DNA of 51,508 nt from Paenibacillus sp. oral taxon 786 str. D14 (lineage in GTDB: Bacteria; Bacillota; Bacilli; Paenibacillales; Paenibacillaceae): positions 1-51,508 of the forward strand of contig NZ_GG695988.1 in NCBI RefSeq assembly GCF_000159955.1. The letters run 5' to 3'. Within the stretch, counting starts at the first letter, position 1. Every line of letters starts with the position of its first letter. The notes below the pieces were generated by a model. That model saw only the letters and a list, made by a program, of their open reading frames with translations. It made no database searches and was not told where the DNA came from. Positions 11,008 through 20,418 of this stretch are shown here, piece after piece. Position numbers and translations under genes: made by a program.

Positions 11008-11772
11008 TTATTGATTGCGCTCGTAAATAATTCGAAGACCCTCCAAAGTCAATTGCGAGTTAACCTCCTCGATGGTGCGCGTTTCGCTGGCGATCAGCTC
11101 GGCTAACCCTCCGGTGGCAATAACCTTTGGTTTCGCGCCCATCTCCCGGGCAATCCGCTCAACAATGCCATCAACCTGGCCGGCATAGCCAAAAATAATC
11201 CCCGCCTGCATCGCATGCACCGTGTTGCGGCCGATCACCTTCTTCGGCTTCTCCAGTTCGATACGCGGCAGTTTGGAAGCGCGCTGATACAGCGCTTCGG
11301 TCGAGATGCCGATCCCCGGCACAATCGCGCCGCCAAGGTAATTGCCCGCAGCATCGATACAGTCAAACGTAGTGGCTGTGCCGAAGTCAACAACCACCAG
11401 CGGCCCGCCGTATTTCTCGATGGCAGCCACCGCGTTGACGATCCGGTCGGCACCAACCTCGCGTGGATTTTCGTAGCGCAGGTTTAGCCCGGTTTTGATG
11501 CCCGGACCCACGACCAGCGGCTTGTGATGCAAATATTTATCGCACAGCTCTTCCAGCACGTGCATTAACGGCGGAACAACCGAAGAGATGATCACGCCTT
11601 CCATCTCACTTGCCCGGATGCCCACCATATCAAACAGATTATGGATCAATACGCCGTACTCGTCCACCGTGGCTTGACGGTTCGTGCTGATGCGGAAATG
11701 ATGGAGCAATTCCTTGCCCCGGTAAATCCCCAGCACGATATTCGTATTGCCTACATCGACTACAAGGAACAT
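11008..11772 (-). CDS. coaX: Type III pantothenate kinase
   Basis: CoaX phosphorylates pantothenate in the first committed step of coenzyme A synthesis. The ASKHA-fold phosphate loops are visible: [12 protein letters not shown] at the start and [13 protein letters not shown] near residue 125. [18 protein letters not shown] is characteristic of the family, and [11 protein letters not shown] is near the C terminus. The 254-residue length is usual. It begins 8 bases after the nadC stop, with AAGGAGG lying in the end of nadC, so the two are probably cotranslated. Confidence 0.96.
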   Translation of the reverse strand: MFLVVDVGNTNIVLGIYRGKELLHHFRISTNRQATVDEYGVLIHNLFDMVGIRASEMEGVIISSVVPPLMHVLEELCDKYLHHKPLVVGPGIKTGLNLRYENPREVGADRIVNAVAAIEKYGGPLVVVDFGTATTFDCIDAAGNYLGGAIVPGIGISTEALYQRASKLPRIELEKPKKVIGRNTVHAMQAGIIFGYAGQVDGIVERIAREMGAKPKVIATGGLAELIASETRTIEEVNSQLTLEGLRIIYERNQ

Positions 11773-11779
11773 GCGCCTG

Positions 11780-12646
11780 TTAAGCCTCCTTTTTGCCGTT
11801 CAGGTCCAAACTGATATCCAGGCTTTCAAAAGAATACGTCAACCGTCCCACGGAAATGACGTCTACGCCGCTCTCAGCAATGCCGCGGATCGTTTCCAGC
11901 GACACGTTGCCCGACGCTTCCACCGTCACATGCGGCGCTTTCGCCTTGATTCGGCGCACCGCTTCCTTCATCAGATCGGGCGCCATGTTGTCAAGCATAA
12001 TGATATCCGCTCCAGCTTGCAGCGCTTCCTCGACCTGCTCCAGGTTTTCCGTCTCCACCTCAATGGTCATCGTGTGCGGAATCTGAGCGCGGGCGCGGCT
12101 GACCGCTTGGGTGATCCCCCCGGCCCCTTTGATATGATTATCCTTGATCATCACCGCGTCATACAACCCGAAGCGGTGATTCGAACCTCCGCCGGTGCGG
12201 ACAGCATACTTCTCCAGCATCCGATGTCCCGGCGTCGTCTTGCGCGTGTCCACCAAGCGGGTTGGCAGGCCGCCAAGCGCCTCGACGAACATGTTCGTCC
12301 GCGTAGCGATACCGGACAGACGCTGCAGCAAATTCAGCGCTAACCGCTCCCCGATTAATATGCTATGCGTGCTTCCTTCGACTTCAGCCAGAATCGTACC
12401 TTTCTCGATGCGTTCGCCGTCCTTCACGTGCGGCGTAAACGTCAGGCTCGGGTCCACGATCTCAAAGACGAGCTGAGCCACCGGCATTCCGGCAACGATG
12501 CCGCCCTGCTTGGCGTGAATGATCCCTTTGGATTCATGGCCGGCAGGGATCGTGACGGCGGTCGTCACGTCCCCGGAGCCTACGTCCTCCTTCAGCCAGC
12601 CGCGGATGGACTCCACGAGCCCTTCATGATATCCATTAAACATCAT
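11780..12646 (-). CDS. nadC: Quinolinate phosphoribosyltransferase
   Basis: NadC turns quinolinate and PRPP into nicotinate mononucleotide with loss of CO2. Family motifs are [12 protein letters not shown] near the start, [36 protein letters not shown] for substrate binding, [10 protein letters not shown], and [11 protein letters not shown]. The first ATG of a pair at 12646 has GGAGG nine bases upstream. It overlaps the end of nadB by 11 bases. The length is 289, as expected. Confidence 0.97.
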   Translation of the reverse strand: MMFNGYHEGLVESIRGWLKEDVGSGDVTTAVTIPAGHESKGIIHAKQGGIVAGMPVAQLVFEIVDPSLTFTPHVKDGERIEKGTILAEVEGSTHSILIGERLALNLLQRLSGIATRTNMFVEALGGLPTRLVDTRKTTPGHRMLEKYAVRTGGGSNHRFGLYDAVMIKDNHIKGAGGITQAVSRARAQIPHTMTIEVETENLEQVEEALQAGADIIMLDNMAPDLMKEAVRRIKAKAPHVTVEASGNVSLETIRGIAESGVDVISVGRLTYSFESLDISLDLNGKKEA

Positions 12647-14261
12647 CGCTAATTTCCTCCAACATTCCTTGATCCCGCTGCCACAACAAATGCTTGCGCC
12701 ACTTCGCGTCATTGCGTTCCGGGAAGTCCTCGCGGTAATGTCCGCCCCGGCTCTCCTCGCGGGCCAGCGCCGCTTTGGCCAGCAGTAGCGCGCAGGTCAA
12801 CATATTGGCATACTCCCATTGGTCACGGGTATGCAGCGCCTGACTAAAAATCGCCTTGTGATTCTCCAGCTCCTCGATGCCCTTGGCAAGCCCCTCTGCC
12901 GTGCGGCGCAGGCCAATGCGGCGCACCATCGTCTTCTGCAGGTCGAGGCGGCGTTCCACCAGAGAGAACGGAGCAGGCGCCATGCGGCCGCCATGGTAAG
13001 CAACCGTCTCGCCCGTTCGAGTGCGCGGCGGCAGCTCCTGAATCCGCTGGATAATCCGGCGGCCGAACACAATCGCTTCCGACAACGAGTTGCTGGCGAG
13101 CCGATTGGCGCCGTGTACGCCGGTCGACGAAACCTCACCGCAGGCGAACAACCGTTGCACGCTCGTCTCGCCATAATGGTTGACGCGAACGCCTCCCATC
13201 ATATAATGCGCTGCCGGAGCGACCGGAATCCAGTCACTTGTTAAATCGAGCCCATAACGCAGGCAGGTTTCGTAAATCGTTGGAAAACGGGCCTTGATCT
13301 TCTCCGGATCTTCATGCGTGATATCGAGATAAACGATACTTGCCCCCGCCGCTTCCATCTCGCTCACGATCGCCCGCGCTACGATATCCCGCGGCGCCAG
13401 CTCCAGCAGCTCATGGTATTTGCTCATGAACCGCTCGCCTTTAATATTCCGCAGCACGGCCCCTTCGCCGCGAACTGCCTCGGAAATGAGAAACCGCGGG
13501 GCGCCCGGGTAACATAACGAAGTCGGGTGAAATTGAATAAACTCCATATCACGCAGCACCGCTCCCGCCCGGTAAGCGATAGCAACACCGTCCCCCGTGG
13601 CTACCTCGGGATTGGTCGTATAGCGGTACAGCTGCCCGGCTCCGCCGGAGCATAAAATCGTAGCATTTCCGCGTAAGAACACACGCTGCCCGTCAGGCCG
13701 CTGCACGAGCGCCCCCAGGCATTCGTTCTCCTCCGTAATCAAATCGATCACATAATGATTGTCCCAAACCTCGATGTTAGGATGGGCGTCCGCCTGCTCG
13801 GACAGGGCTCGCACGATCTCATACCCCGTCGCGTCCCCATGCGCATGCAAGATGCGGCGATGGCTATGCGCTCCCTCTTTCGTCAGAGCCAGCTCCCCGT
13901 TTTCCAGATCGAAGGCCGTGCCCAGCTTCATCAGTTCTCTAACGCCTTCCGGCCCTTCATTTACGAGAATGTCAACCGCTTTGGAGGAGCATAATCCCGC
14001 GCCGGCCAGCAGCGTATCCTGACGGTGATAGGCCGGGGAATCGTCCTCAGAGATCACGGCGGCAATCCCGCCCTGCGCATACCGGGTATTGCTTTCCAGC
14101 ATGGATTTCTTCGTGACTAGGATTACGCGATTCTTTTCACTTGCTTTGATAGCCGTAAAAAGACCAGCAATCCCCGAACCGATCACAATCACATCCGTAT
14201 CCACGACCGTCAATCGGCTTGCCTCAAAATCAACCAAATATTGTGGAATCACGTTCGTCAC
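12636..14261 (-). CDS. nadB: L-aspartate oxidase
   Basis: NadB oxidises aspartate to iminoaspartate with FAD, the substrate for NadA. The dinucleotide loop is GSGIAGLFTAI at residues 28-38, followed by NTRYAQGGIAA. HGDATGYEIVRAL, EFIQFHPTSL and GEVSSTGVHGANRLASNSL match the succinate dehydrogenase/NadB flavoprotein family, and HYMMGGVRV separates it as NadB-like. The 541-residue length is normal. It follows nadA by 27 bases. Confidence 0.97.
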   Translation of the reverse strand: MTNVIPQYLVDFEASRLTVVDTDVIVIGSGIAGLFTAIKASEKNRVILVTKKSMLESNTRYAQGGIAAVISEDDSPAYHRQDTLLAGAGLCSSKAVDILVNEGPEGVRELMKLGTAFDLENGELALTKEGAHSHRRILHAHGDATGYEIVRALSEQADAHPNIEVWDNHYVIDLITEENECLGALVQRPDGQRVFLRGNATILCSGGAGQLYRYTTNPEVATGDGVAIAYRAGAVLRDMEFIQFHPTSLCYPGAPRFLISEAVRGEGAVLRNIKGERFMSKYHELLELAPRDIVARAIVSEMEAAGASIVYLDITHEDPEKIKARFPTIYETCLRYGLDLTSDWIPVAPAAHYMMGGVRVNHYGETSVQRLFACGEVSSTGVHGANRLASNSLSEAIVFGRRIIQRIQELPPRTRTGETVAYHGGRMAPAPFSLVERRLDLQKTMVRRIGLRRTAEGLAKGIEELENHKAIFSQALHTRDQWEYANMLTCALLLAKAALAREESRGGHYREDFPERNDAKWRKHLLWQRDQGMLEEISDDV

Positions 14262-14288
14262 CTATCTTGAACAAGAGAGTAGCGCATG

Positions 14289-15227
14289 CTACTTAACTTG
14301 TAACATGCGCTCTAAGGATAATCTGGCTTTGTCGGCAACGACGGGTGGTACGTAAATTTGCGGTTGCATCGTTTCCAGGCATTTCACCAGTTTCTTCAGG
14401 TTATTGACTTTCATGTTCGGGCATACCAGATATTTCGTGGCAAAATGGAACGTTTTGTCCGGGCTGTCTTTACGCAGCTGATACCCCGTTCCATCCTCCG
14501 TGCCCACGATAAACTCCTTCGCGGAGGAATTTTTGCAGTAATCGATGATCGCCGTGGTGCTGCCCACGAAATCGCCCATCGCCACCACTTCCGGACGGCA
14601 TTCCGGATGCACGACAAACTCGGCGTTGGGATATTTCGCTTTCATCTCAACGACGTCTTTCACGGTCAGCATATCATGCGTGTTGCAGTAGCCTTCCCAA
14701 ATAATCAGCTTCTTGTCAGTATGTTGCTGCACGTAATGGCCAAGGTTCTTATCCGGCACCCAGATAATTTCGTCCGCATCCACGGAGTTAATTACCTTCA
14801 CCGCATTGGAGGAGGTGCAGCAGATGTCCGTTTCCGCTTTAATTTCTGCGGAAGAGTTAATATAGGTCACCACTTTGGCGTTCGGGTGTTGAGCCTTTAG
14901 CTTGCGCAAGCCTTCGACGTTCACCATATCGGCCATTGGGCAGCCCGCACGTTCGTCAGGAATAAGCACCGTCTTGTTCGGCGCCAAAATCTTAGCGCTT
15001 TCGCCCATGAAATGCACGCCGCAGAACACGATCGTATCCGCATCCGTCGAAGCGGCCTTCTGAGCGAGCAAAAAAGAATCGCCCCGGAAATCCGCTACCT
15101 CTTGAATTTCATCCCGCTGATAATAATGCGCCAGTATGATGGCATTGCGTTCTTTCTTGAGCTGAACCAGTCTTTCCCGCAATTCGCGGTTCATTTCGGC
15201 TTTACGCTCAAGCGCTAGAGCCTCCAC
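14289..15227 (-). CDS. nadA: Quinolinate synthase
   Basis: NadA condenses iminoaspartate and dihydroxyacetone phosphate to quinolinate and needs a [4Fe-4S] cluster. The three expected ligands are Cys96 (AGCPMAD), Cys181 (EGYCNTH) and Cys269 (VCPNMK), spaced as in characterised homologues. Substrate residues AHYYQRDE and CCTSSNAV are present. The GTG start at 15227 has GGGGGAGG seven bases upstream. It is the first gene of nadABC, with a promoter at 15387-15415. Confidence 0.97.
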   Translation of the reverse strand: MEALALERKAEMNRELRERLVQLKKERNAIILAHYYQRDEIQEVADFRGDSFLLAQKAASTDADTIVFCGVHFMGESAKILAPNKTVLIPDERAGCPMADMVNVEGLRKLKAQHPNAKVVTYINSSAEIKAETDICCTSSNAVKVINSVDADEIIWVPDKNLGHYVQQHTDKKLIIWEGYCNTHDMLTVKDVVEMKAKYPNAEFVVHPECRPEVVAMGDFVGSTTAIIDYCKNSSAKEFIVGTEDGTGYQLRKDSPDKTFHFATKYLVCPNMKVNNLKKLVKCLETMQPQIYVPPVVADKARLSLERMLQVK

Positions 15228-15363
15228 TTGAATTCCTCCCCCATAAGCTCATGTATCGTCTGTTGCTGTATTAACCCCATCCTGGCTCTCTATCTCTTCG
15301 CGTCGTCCGGGATTCTTGCTGCGTTGTATGACAATCCTGCGTGAAACGGCAAGAACGTATTAA

Positions 15364-15415
15364 ATTTCACACGGTGTTTACCAACTAATTTACACAAGGT
15401 GAAAGGCACTGTCAA
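15364..15415 (-). promoter_or_regulatory. nadA promoter with two repeated operator-like boxes
   Basis: TTGACA (15410-15415) and TAAATT (15387-15392) have a 17-base spacer and read toward nadA. On the minus strand the box CACCTTGTGTAAATT overlaps the -10, and a similar box CACCGTGTGAAATTT lies about 25 bases further on. Two related boxes over a promoter suggest a repressor. In Bacilli nadABC is controlled by the niacin-responsive repressor NiaR (YrxA), so that is the first candidate, by inference only. Confidence 0.6.
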
Positions 15416-15548
15416 TGCGCCGTCCGGGTGCGTATAGCCCCAATAGCCTTTGATAATGCAGGAAAAATAAGGATTACCGAGGGGATACGCGCGTTCAGGA
15501 ATAACTAAAATTTTAAGAAAAAGACCTTTGATTTCTCGTCCCCATCAA

Positions 15549-15724
15549 TGTATTCGATTTTTCGCATACAAAATACGGCTTACGCCAATATTCCCGGATT
15601 CTATTCGGTTTTTCATACAGAATTTAGGTATACCTCAGCTTATGGTGCAAATATATACGAAATTTCATATAGATTCCGTTAAAATCACCAGATCCGCCAA
15701 ACTGTATTCGATTTTTCGCATACA
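15549..15724. repeat. Array of four palindromic units at 51/52-bp spacing
   Basis: Units begin at 15549, 15600, 15652 and 15703. The first and last are identical over 22 bases: arm TGTATTCGA, loop TTTT, arm TCGCATACA, a hairpin with one mismatch. The two middle units are diverged, but each keeps ATTCGG/ACGAAA followed by TTTC and ATA. The spacers are unrelated and 29-30 bases long. No cas genes are near and the units differ, so it is not called CRISPR. Confidence 0.65.
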
Positions 15725-15783
15725 TCTGAACGTAAGAAAAACGTCTATCGACGTACATTCAATGTAGCCAGACCGCGTTTAGC

Positions 15784-15841
15784 GGAAGTTTTTCTTGCGA
15801 TATCAGGATGCCGATCCCCCGAAGTTTATACTTTCTGATAT
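15784..15841. repeat. 58-bp dispersed repeat, copy B
   Basis: It differs from 2-59 at only two positions. As with copy A, it directly follows (in the direction of transcription) the T-run of a terminator, here that of ftsH. The left flank GCGTTTAGC may belong to the unit; the matching flank of copy A is outside the window. Confidence 0.8.
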
Positions 15842-15842
15842 C

Positions 15843-15877
15843 TAAAAAAATCCGGGAAACTTGAGGTTTCCCGGATT
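15843..15877 (-). terminator. Rho-independent terminator of ftsH
   Basis: A perfect 12-base stem, AATCCGGGAAAC/GTTTCCCGGATT, has a 5-base loop and is followed by seven T on the minus strand. It starts 18 bases after the ftsH stop. Confidence 0.95.
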
Positions 15878-15895
15878 AGGTCTTTGCTGGTATGG

Positions 15896-18025
15896 TTACA
15901 CGGTTGGCGTGCTGCCACCATTGTTTGGATCCTTGCCTTCGTCCGCCGAATCGGCTTGACCAGGCGTATCGCTGACGGTACCTTGCGGTGCGTCAACAAC
16001 CGGATCGTTCGTCCGATCGCTGGCGGTGCCGCCCGGAACGTCATTTGGGATATCCCCGACCGGAGCAGCAGGCGCCGAATCCTCGGTTTTGCCTTGAATG
16101 CGAACGCGAACGTCACCCACGCTGTCGATCGACGGCTCACCCGGCTCGGAGGAACCGCTGCCGCCATCTTGGCCGTCTTTCTTCAAGCCGTCCAGCGTAC
16201 CGGTTTCGATCAGCGACTTGATTTGCTCGAGCTCCAAGGTTTCCACTTCAAGCAGCGTTTCCGCAATGAGGTGAACTTCCTTGGCGTGCTCGGTCAGCAG
16301 CTGCTTACAACGTTCATAACATTCGTTGATGAACCGCTGCATTTCCTGATCGATCTCGTAAGCGATTTGATCACTGTAGTTCTGCTCGTGCCCGATATCG
16401 CGGCCCAGGAACACTTGGCCTTGCGATGTGCCGAACTGCATCGGACCGAGCTTCTCGCTCATCCCGTATTCAATGATCATGCTGCGCACGATGTTGGTCG
16501 CTTGCTGGAAGTCGCTGTATGCGCCGGTTCCGATCTCGCCGATAAACAGCTCCTCGGATACGCGGCCGCCAAGCAGACCGGTTACCCGATCCAGCAGCTC
16601 GTTCTTCGTGGCCAGCATACGGTCTTCCTTCGGTAACATAATGACATACCCGCCGGCGCGGCCGCGTGGAATGATCGTTACCTTGTGCACCATGTCGGCA
16701 TGCTCCAAGAAGTAACCCACAATCGTATGGCCCGCTTCGTGGTAAGCCACGATGCGCTTCTCGCGGTCGCTGATAACGCGGCTGCGTTTCTCAGTACCGA
16801 CAATAACGCGGTCGATCGCTTCGTCTACTTCCGTCATGGAAATATCTTTGCGGTTCCGCCGTGCTGCCAGGAGGGCCGCTTCGTTCAGCAGGTTCTCCAG
16901 GTCAGCGCCGGTAAAGCCCGTCGTACGCTTCGCGATCACGTCCAACTTGACGTCTTTAGTCAGCGGCTTGTTGCGCGCATGCACTTTCAAGACCGCTTCG
17001 CGGCCCTTCACATCCGGACGGTCCACCGTGATTTGACGGTCAAAACGTCCCGGACGCAGCAAGGCTGGGTCCAGAATATCTGCACGGTTCGTCGCAGCGA
17101 TGATGATAATGCCCTCGTTGCCGCTGAAGCCGTCCATTTCTACGAGCAATTGGTTAAGCGTTTGTTCGCGTTCATCATGACCGCCGCCAAGTCCAGCGCC
17201 CCGCTGACGACCTACGGCGTCAATTTCGTCGATAAAGATGATACAAGGCGCATTCTTCTTCGCGTTCTCGAACAAATCCCGCACGCGGGAAGCGCCGACC
17301 CCAACGAACATTTCCACGAAGTCAGAACCGGAAATGCTGAAGAACGGAACCCCTGCTTCACCGGCAACAGCGCGGGCAAGCAAGGTTTTACCGGTACCCG
17401 GAGGGCCTACAAGCAGAACGCCTTTCGGAATTCTTGCCCCCACGGCCGAGAACTTCCGCGGATCTTTCAGAAACTCAACGACTTCGACAAGCTCCTGCTT
17501 CTCTTCATCGGCACCTGCGACATCCTCAAACGTAACTTTCTTCTTCTCTTCATTATAGAGGCGCGCCCGGCTCTTGCCGAAGTTCATCACTTTGCCGCCG
17601 CCGCCCTGCGCTTGATTAAACAAGAAGAAGAACAGAATGAACATGATCGCAAGCGGAACGATCGAAGTTAGGAAGGTGAGCCAGATGCTTTCGCCCTGCA
17701 TCTTCTTCCATTCTAAACTAAAACCGTTCTGTTCGCTGTATGCGATGATCTCTTTAACGACATTCTCGTCAAAAGGCACATACAAAGAGAAATTCTTCGT
17801 CTTGTCGTTTCCGACAGCTTCCTTATACTTACCGGTTACCAGATAAGCGTAACCGTCAAATTTAACGGTTAGATCAGCAACATTATTATCCTTCAGTTCC
17901 TGACGTAAGTCCGAATACTTAGGGGTGACGGTTGCTTCTTGTCCGCCATTGAGGAATTGGACGATGCCCACCACGACTAAGAAAAGTATTAAATAAAAAC
18001 CAGAATTCCGGATGAACCGATTCAT
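15896..18025 (-). CDS. ftsH: ATP-dependent zinc metalloprotease FtsH
   Basis: FtsH is a membrane AAA protease that degrades misfolded membrane proteins and regulators and is needed for normal sporulation in Bacillus. Two membrane segments lie at about residues 8-25 and 113-136, with an extracytoplasmic loop between. Walker A GPPGTGKT is at 207-214, Walker [10 protein letters not shown] near 264, and the zinc motif HEAGH at 429-433. A low-complexity tail of about 90 residues rich in Gly, Pro, Asp and Ser ends the protein; its length is more variable in the family than the core. ATG at 18025 has GAGGAGG upstream. Confidence 0.97.
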   Translation of the reverse strand: MNRFIRNSGFYLILFLVVVGIVQFLNGGQEATVTPKYSDLRQELKDNNVADLTVKFDGYAYLVTGKYKEAVGNDKTKNFSLYVPFDENVVKEIIAYSEQNGFSLEWKKMQGESIWLTFLTSIVPLAIMFILFFFLFNQAQGGGGKVMNFGKSRARLYNEEKKKVTFEDVAGADEEKQELVEVVEFLKDPRKFSAVGARIPKGVLLVGPPGTGKTLLARAVAGEAGVPFFSISGSDFVEMFVGVGASRVRDLFENAKKNAPCIIFIDEIDAVGRQRGAGLGGGHDEREQTLNQLLVEMDGFSGNEGIIIIAATNRADILDPALLRPGRFDRQITVDRPDVKGREAVLKVHARNKPLTKDVKLDVIAKRTTGFTGADLENLLNEAALLAARRNRKDISMTEVDEAIDRVIVGTEKRSRVISDREKRIVAYHEAGHTIVGYFLEHADMVHKVTIIPRGRAGGYVIMLPKEDRMLATKNELLDRVTGLLGGRVSEELFIGEIGTGAYSDFQQATNIVRSMIIEYGMSEKLGPMQFGTSQGQVFLGRDIGHEQNYSDQIAYEIDQEMQRFINECYERCKQLLTEHAKEVHLIAETLLEVETLELEQIKSLIETGTLDGLKKDGQDGGSGSSEPGEPSIDSVGDVRVRIQGKTEDSAPAAPVGDIPNDVPGGTASDRTNDPVVDAPQGTVSDTPGQADSADEGKDPNNGGSTPTV

Positions 18026-18053
18026 CCCCTACCTCCTCTCAAGACCTTAAGTT

Positions 18054-18083
18054 ATTTTACCATAGCCAATCTCGCCATTTCAA
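18054..18083 (-). promoter_or_regulatory. Likely sigma-A promoter of ftsH
   Basis: TTGAAA (18078-18083) and TAAAAT (18054-18059) are 18 bases apart, reading toward ftsH, with the start codon about 30 bases further on. Confidence 0.6.
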
Positions 18084-18125
18084 AATTCCGGCAAGGGTGG
18101 TCCTTCGTCCAAGCGGACGACGAAA

Positions 18126-18665
18126 TCAACTGGTGTAAATCTCCGGCTTCAGAACTCCGATGAATGGGAGGTTACGGTATTTCTCGGCATAATCCAGACC
18201 GTATCCGACAACGAAAGCGTCCGGAAGAACGAACCCTGACAGGTCCGCTTGCAAATCCACCGTACGCCGCGCCGGTTTGTCAAACAGCGTAACGATTTTA
18301 ACCGATTTGACCTTGCGCCGTTCAAGCACATCAATCAAATAGCTGAGCGTCAGCCCGCTATCGATAATGTCCTCCACGATCAAGATATCGCGGCCTTCCA
18401 CGGAGGTATCCAAATCCTTGATGATCTTCACTTCCCCGGAAGAACGGGTTCCCGCTCCATAACTGGAGACAGCCATAAAGTCGAGCTCGATCGGTACCGT
18501 AATTTCCTTCACCAGATCGGCCATAAAAATAAAAGCGCCTTTCAAGATACAGATCACGAGCGGGTTACGCCCTTCGTATTCCGCACTCAGCTGTTTGCCC
18601 AACTCAGCAACCTTCTCTTGAATTTGTTCCCGCGTAATCAAAATTTCCTGGATATCGTTTAGCAA
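18126..18665 (-). CDS. hpt: Hypoxanthine phosphoribosyltransferase
   Basis: This purine salvage enzyme joins hypoxanthine or guanine to PRPP. The PRPP loop [14 protein letters not shown] is at about residues 94-107, and [21 protein letters not shown] forms the flexible active-site loop. The C-terminal [20 protein letters not shown] is diagnostic. TTG at 18665 is the likely start, with GGAGG ten bases upstream. Bacillus has tilS-hprT-ftsH in this order. The length (179) is typical. Confidence 0.95.
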   Translation of the reverse strand: MLNDIQEILITREQIQEKVAELGKQLSAEYEGRNPLVICILKGAFIFMADLVKEITVPIELDFMAVSSYGAGTRSSGEVKIIKDLDTSVEGRDILIVEDIIDSGLTLSYLIDVLERRKVKSVKIVTLFDKPARRTVDLQADLSGFVLPDAFVVGYGLDYAEKYRNLPFIGVLKPEIYTS

Positions 18666-18716
18666 AATGAGTGAACCTCCTACGTTATTCTATGAATGCC
18701 GATCTTTCGCTAATCC

Positions 18717-20174
18717 TCAAGGTGTGCGCCCCGGATCTGGACGCGGCGTTAGAACCATATGCACAACTGTGGTCGTGCGCGGGTTCACCGCAGCAACTGC
18801 GGAACGGCGAACGCCGGGAATCCACAGGATCCGGCCTGCGGCATCCGTGACCATCGGGATGCGGGAGCGGAGGGATGGCGGTATTTTCGCATCGATGAAA
18901 ATATCTTTTACCTTTTTGCTGCCGTTTAATCCCATAACTTTCATCACGTCTCCCGGTAATCGGGAACGCACGGTAAGCGGATAGACCAGCTCATCCGCAT
19001 CAAATTTCGCTTCGTTATTTCCTTCTGCCTTAACGTGAAGCTCCCTGCCGGCGCCATACCGCGTGATTCGCAAGCTCTGGCTCAGGCCCTCGATCGGCAC
19101 CTCTGCCGGAAATTGTTCCACCAAATATGTATAATGAGGAATCCGACTTTCTACTGCCGGGGGGATAAAGCGTATCCTGTCATATTCGCGTACGCACTTG
19201 ACGCCGCCGCCGAGATCTAAGCTCCACGTCGTGGGCCGATCTTGAATCGTCCCTTGACGAATTGCCTCGACCTTGACAAAATCGCGATCCTCCGTACTTA
19301 AAGGCAGATAATTTAATATTAGTTTAATCAACCTCCGTTGTAAAGCAACATGTAAACCGGAGAAAAGAGGGGCTTCAAACGAGAGAATCCCGTCCTCCGT
19401 CCGCACAAGCTCAGCGTACAACCTCATCGCTTCCTGATGCAGGTAATCGTCTTCTGCTGCAGTCAGCACCGCCAACCGGTTCAGCGATTCCGGCAACTGA
19501 CCATTATATTGCCCTAAAAATGGCAACACATCCAGCCGAATCGAATTTCGCGTCATCTCTTTATCCAGGTTGCTGCTGTCTTCGACGTAAGCCAGCCCGG
19601 ATTCGCGGCACGCCTGGAGCAAATCCGTCTTGTATATACGGAGCAAGGGGCGGATAAGTTCCACATTTTTTTCGCGGCGTTTGGGTCGCATTCCGGCTAA
19701 TCCGGAGGGCCCGCTGCCCCGCAGCAGCCGCATCAGCACCGTCTCGGCCTGGTCATCGGCATGATGGGCAAGCGCGATGGACGATGCCCCATAACGCTCG
19801 GCCACCTGATGCAAATATTCGTACCGCTTCTCCCGAGCCGCCAGCTCCAGGCTTTGCCCCGTTTCCTTCATATAAGCACGCACATCCGCGTACCCCAATT
19901 CAAAGGGGATACCAAGCCGCTCGGCGAGCTCACGGACAAATTCCGCATCCCGATCCGCCTCGTCGCCGCGTAAGCCGTGATGCAGGTGCGCGCAGATCAG
20001 TTGGAGTCCCAGCGCCTTGTCCCCGGCGATTTCCTTCATTATATGCAGCAGCACCGTAGAATCGACCCCGCCGGACACCGCCACAACGATAACATCTCCG
20101 GGCAACCATAACTGTTCCTGCCTGCCAAAACGGCGAACCTGCTCCGTTAATCGGTACAGTGTGGTTTCTTTCAT
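18717..20174 (-). CDS. tilS: tRNA(Ile)-lysidine synthetase
   Basis: TilS modifies the wobble cytidine of a tRNA-Ile with lysine so that it reads AUA. The N-type ATP pyrophosphatase loop AVSGGVDSTVLLHI lies near residue 32. LAHHADDQAETVLMRLLRGSG and RPLLRIYKTDLLQ complete the catalytic domain. The C-terminal substrate domain (SRLPGDVMKVMGLNGSKKVKDIFIDAKIPPS) is full length. ATG at 20174 has GAGGGGG six bases upstream. It precedes hpt by 51 bases and is essential in most bacteria. Confidence 0.96.
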   Translation of the reverse strand: MKETTLYRLTEQVRRFGRQEQLWLPGDVIVVAVSGGVDSTVLLHIMKEIAGDKALGLQLICAHLHHGLRGDEADRDAEFVRELAERLGIPFELGYADVRAYMKETGQSLELAAREKRYEYLHQVAERYGASSIALAHHADDQAETVLMRLLRGSGPSGLAGMRPKRREKNVELIRPLLRIYKTDLLQACRESGLAYVEDSSNLDKEMTRNSIRLDVLPFLGQYNGQLPESLNRLAVLTAAEDDYLHQEAMRLYAELVRTEDGILSFEAPLFSGLHVALQRRLIKLILNYLPLSTEDRDFVKVEAIRQGTIQDRPTTWSLDLGGGVKCVREYDRIRFIPPAVESRIPHYTYLVEQFPAEVPIEGLSQSLRITRYGAGRELHVKAEGNNEAKFDADELVYPLTVRSRLPGDVMKVMGLNGSKKVKDIFIDAKIPPSLRSRIPMVTDAAGRILWIPGVRRSAVAAVNPRTTTVVHMVLTPRPDPGRTP

Positions 20175-20217
20175 CGGATACCCCCTCTCCCTTCCCTCAA
20201 AAATGAGTTCGTAAACG

Positions 20218-20400
20218 TAACGGACTGGAAGGACTCTATTTGCCCATTTCCCGGCAATTTCCCAACCTAACGGACCCCAGTGACCTTAAGTGGCCTTTTA
20301 ATGGACCAGATTGCCGCTGTTATCCGAAATAAGGTCTCCTCAGTCCGTTAGAATCGGAGGAAGTCCAATCGCAAGCGAATAGCGTCTCTGGTGTCCGTTA
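20218..20400. repeat. 183-bp symmetric four-core element, copy 1 (TAACGGAC type)
   Basis: The core TAACGGAC occurs on the plus strand at 20218 and 20268 and on the minus strand starting at 20350 and 20400. The spacing is therefore 50, 82 and 50 bases. Each core continues toward AG.GAC..TATT. The middle can pair as a large palindrome (TGGACCAGATTGCCGC with its inverse). It fills most of the gap between tilS and yabT. The spacing and total length equal those of the elements at 37402 and 38139. Confidence 0.85.
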
Positions 20401-20418
20401 GCTTCGGAAGCCCACCGC

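Larger units (their letters stand above)
15228..15895. other. Gene-free region between nadA and ftsH
   Basis: These 668 bases hold no plausible gene on either strand. They contain the nadA promoter (15387-15415), a four-unit palindrome array (15549-15724), copy B of the 58-bp repeat (15784-15841) and the ftsH terminator (15843-15877). Nothing was recognised in 15416-15548. Confidence 0.7.

Noticed and set aside
15549..15724. CRISPR-like regular spacing
   Set aside because: Only four units, the two inner ones diverged, each unit itself palindromic, spacers AT-rich and no cas genes in the window.
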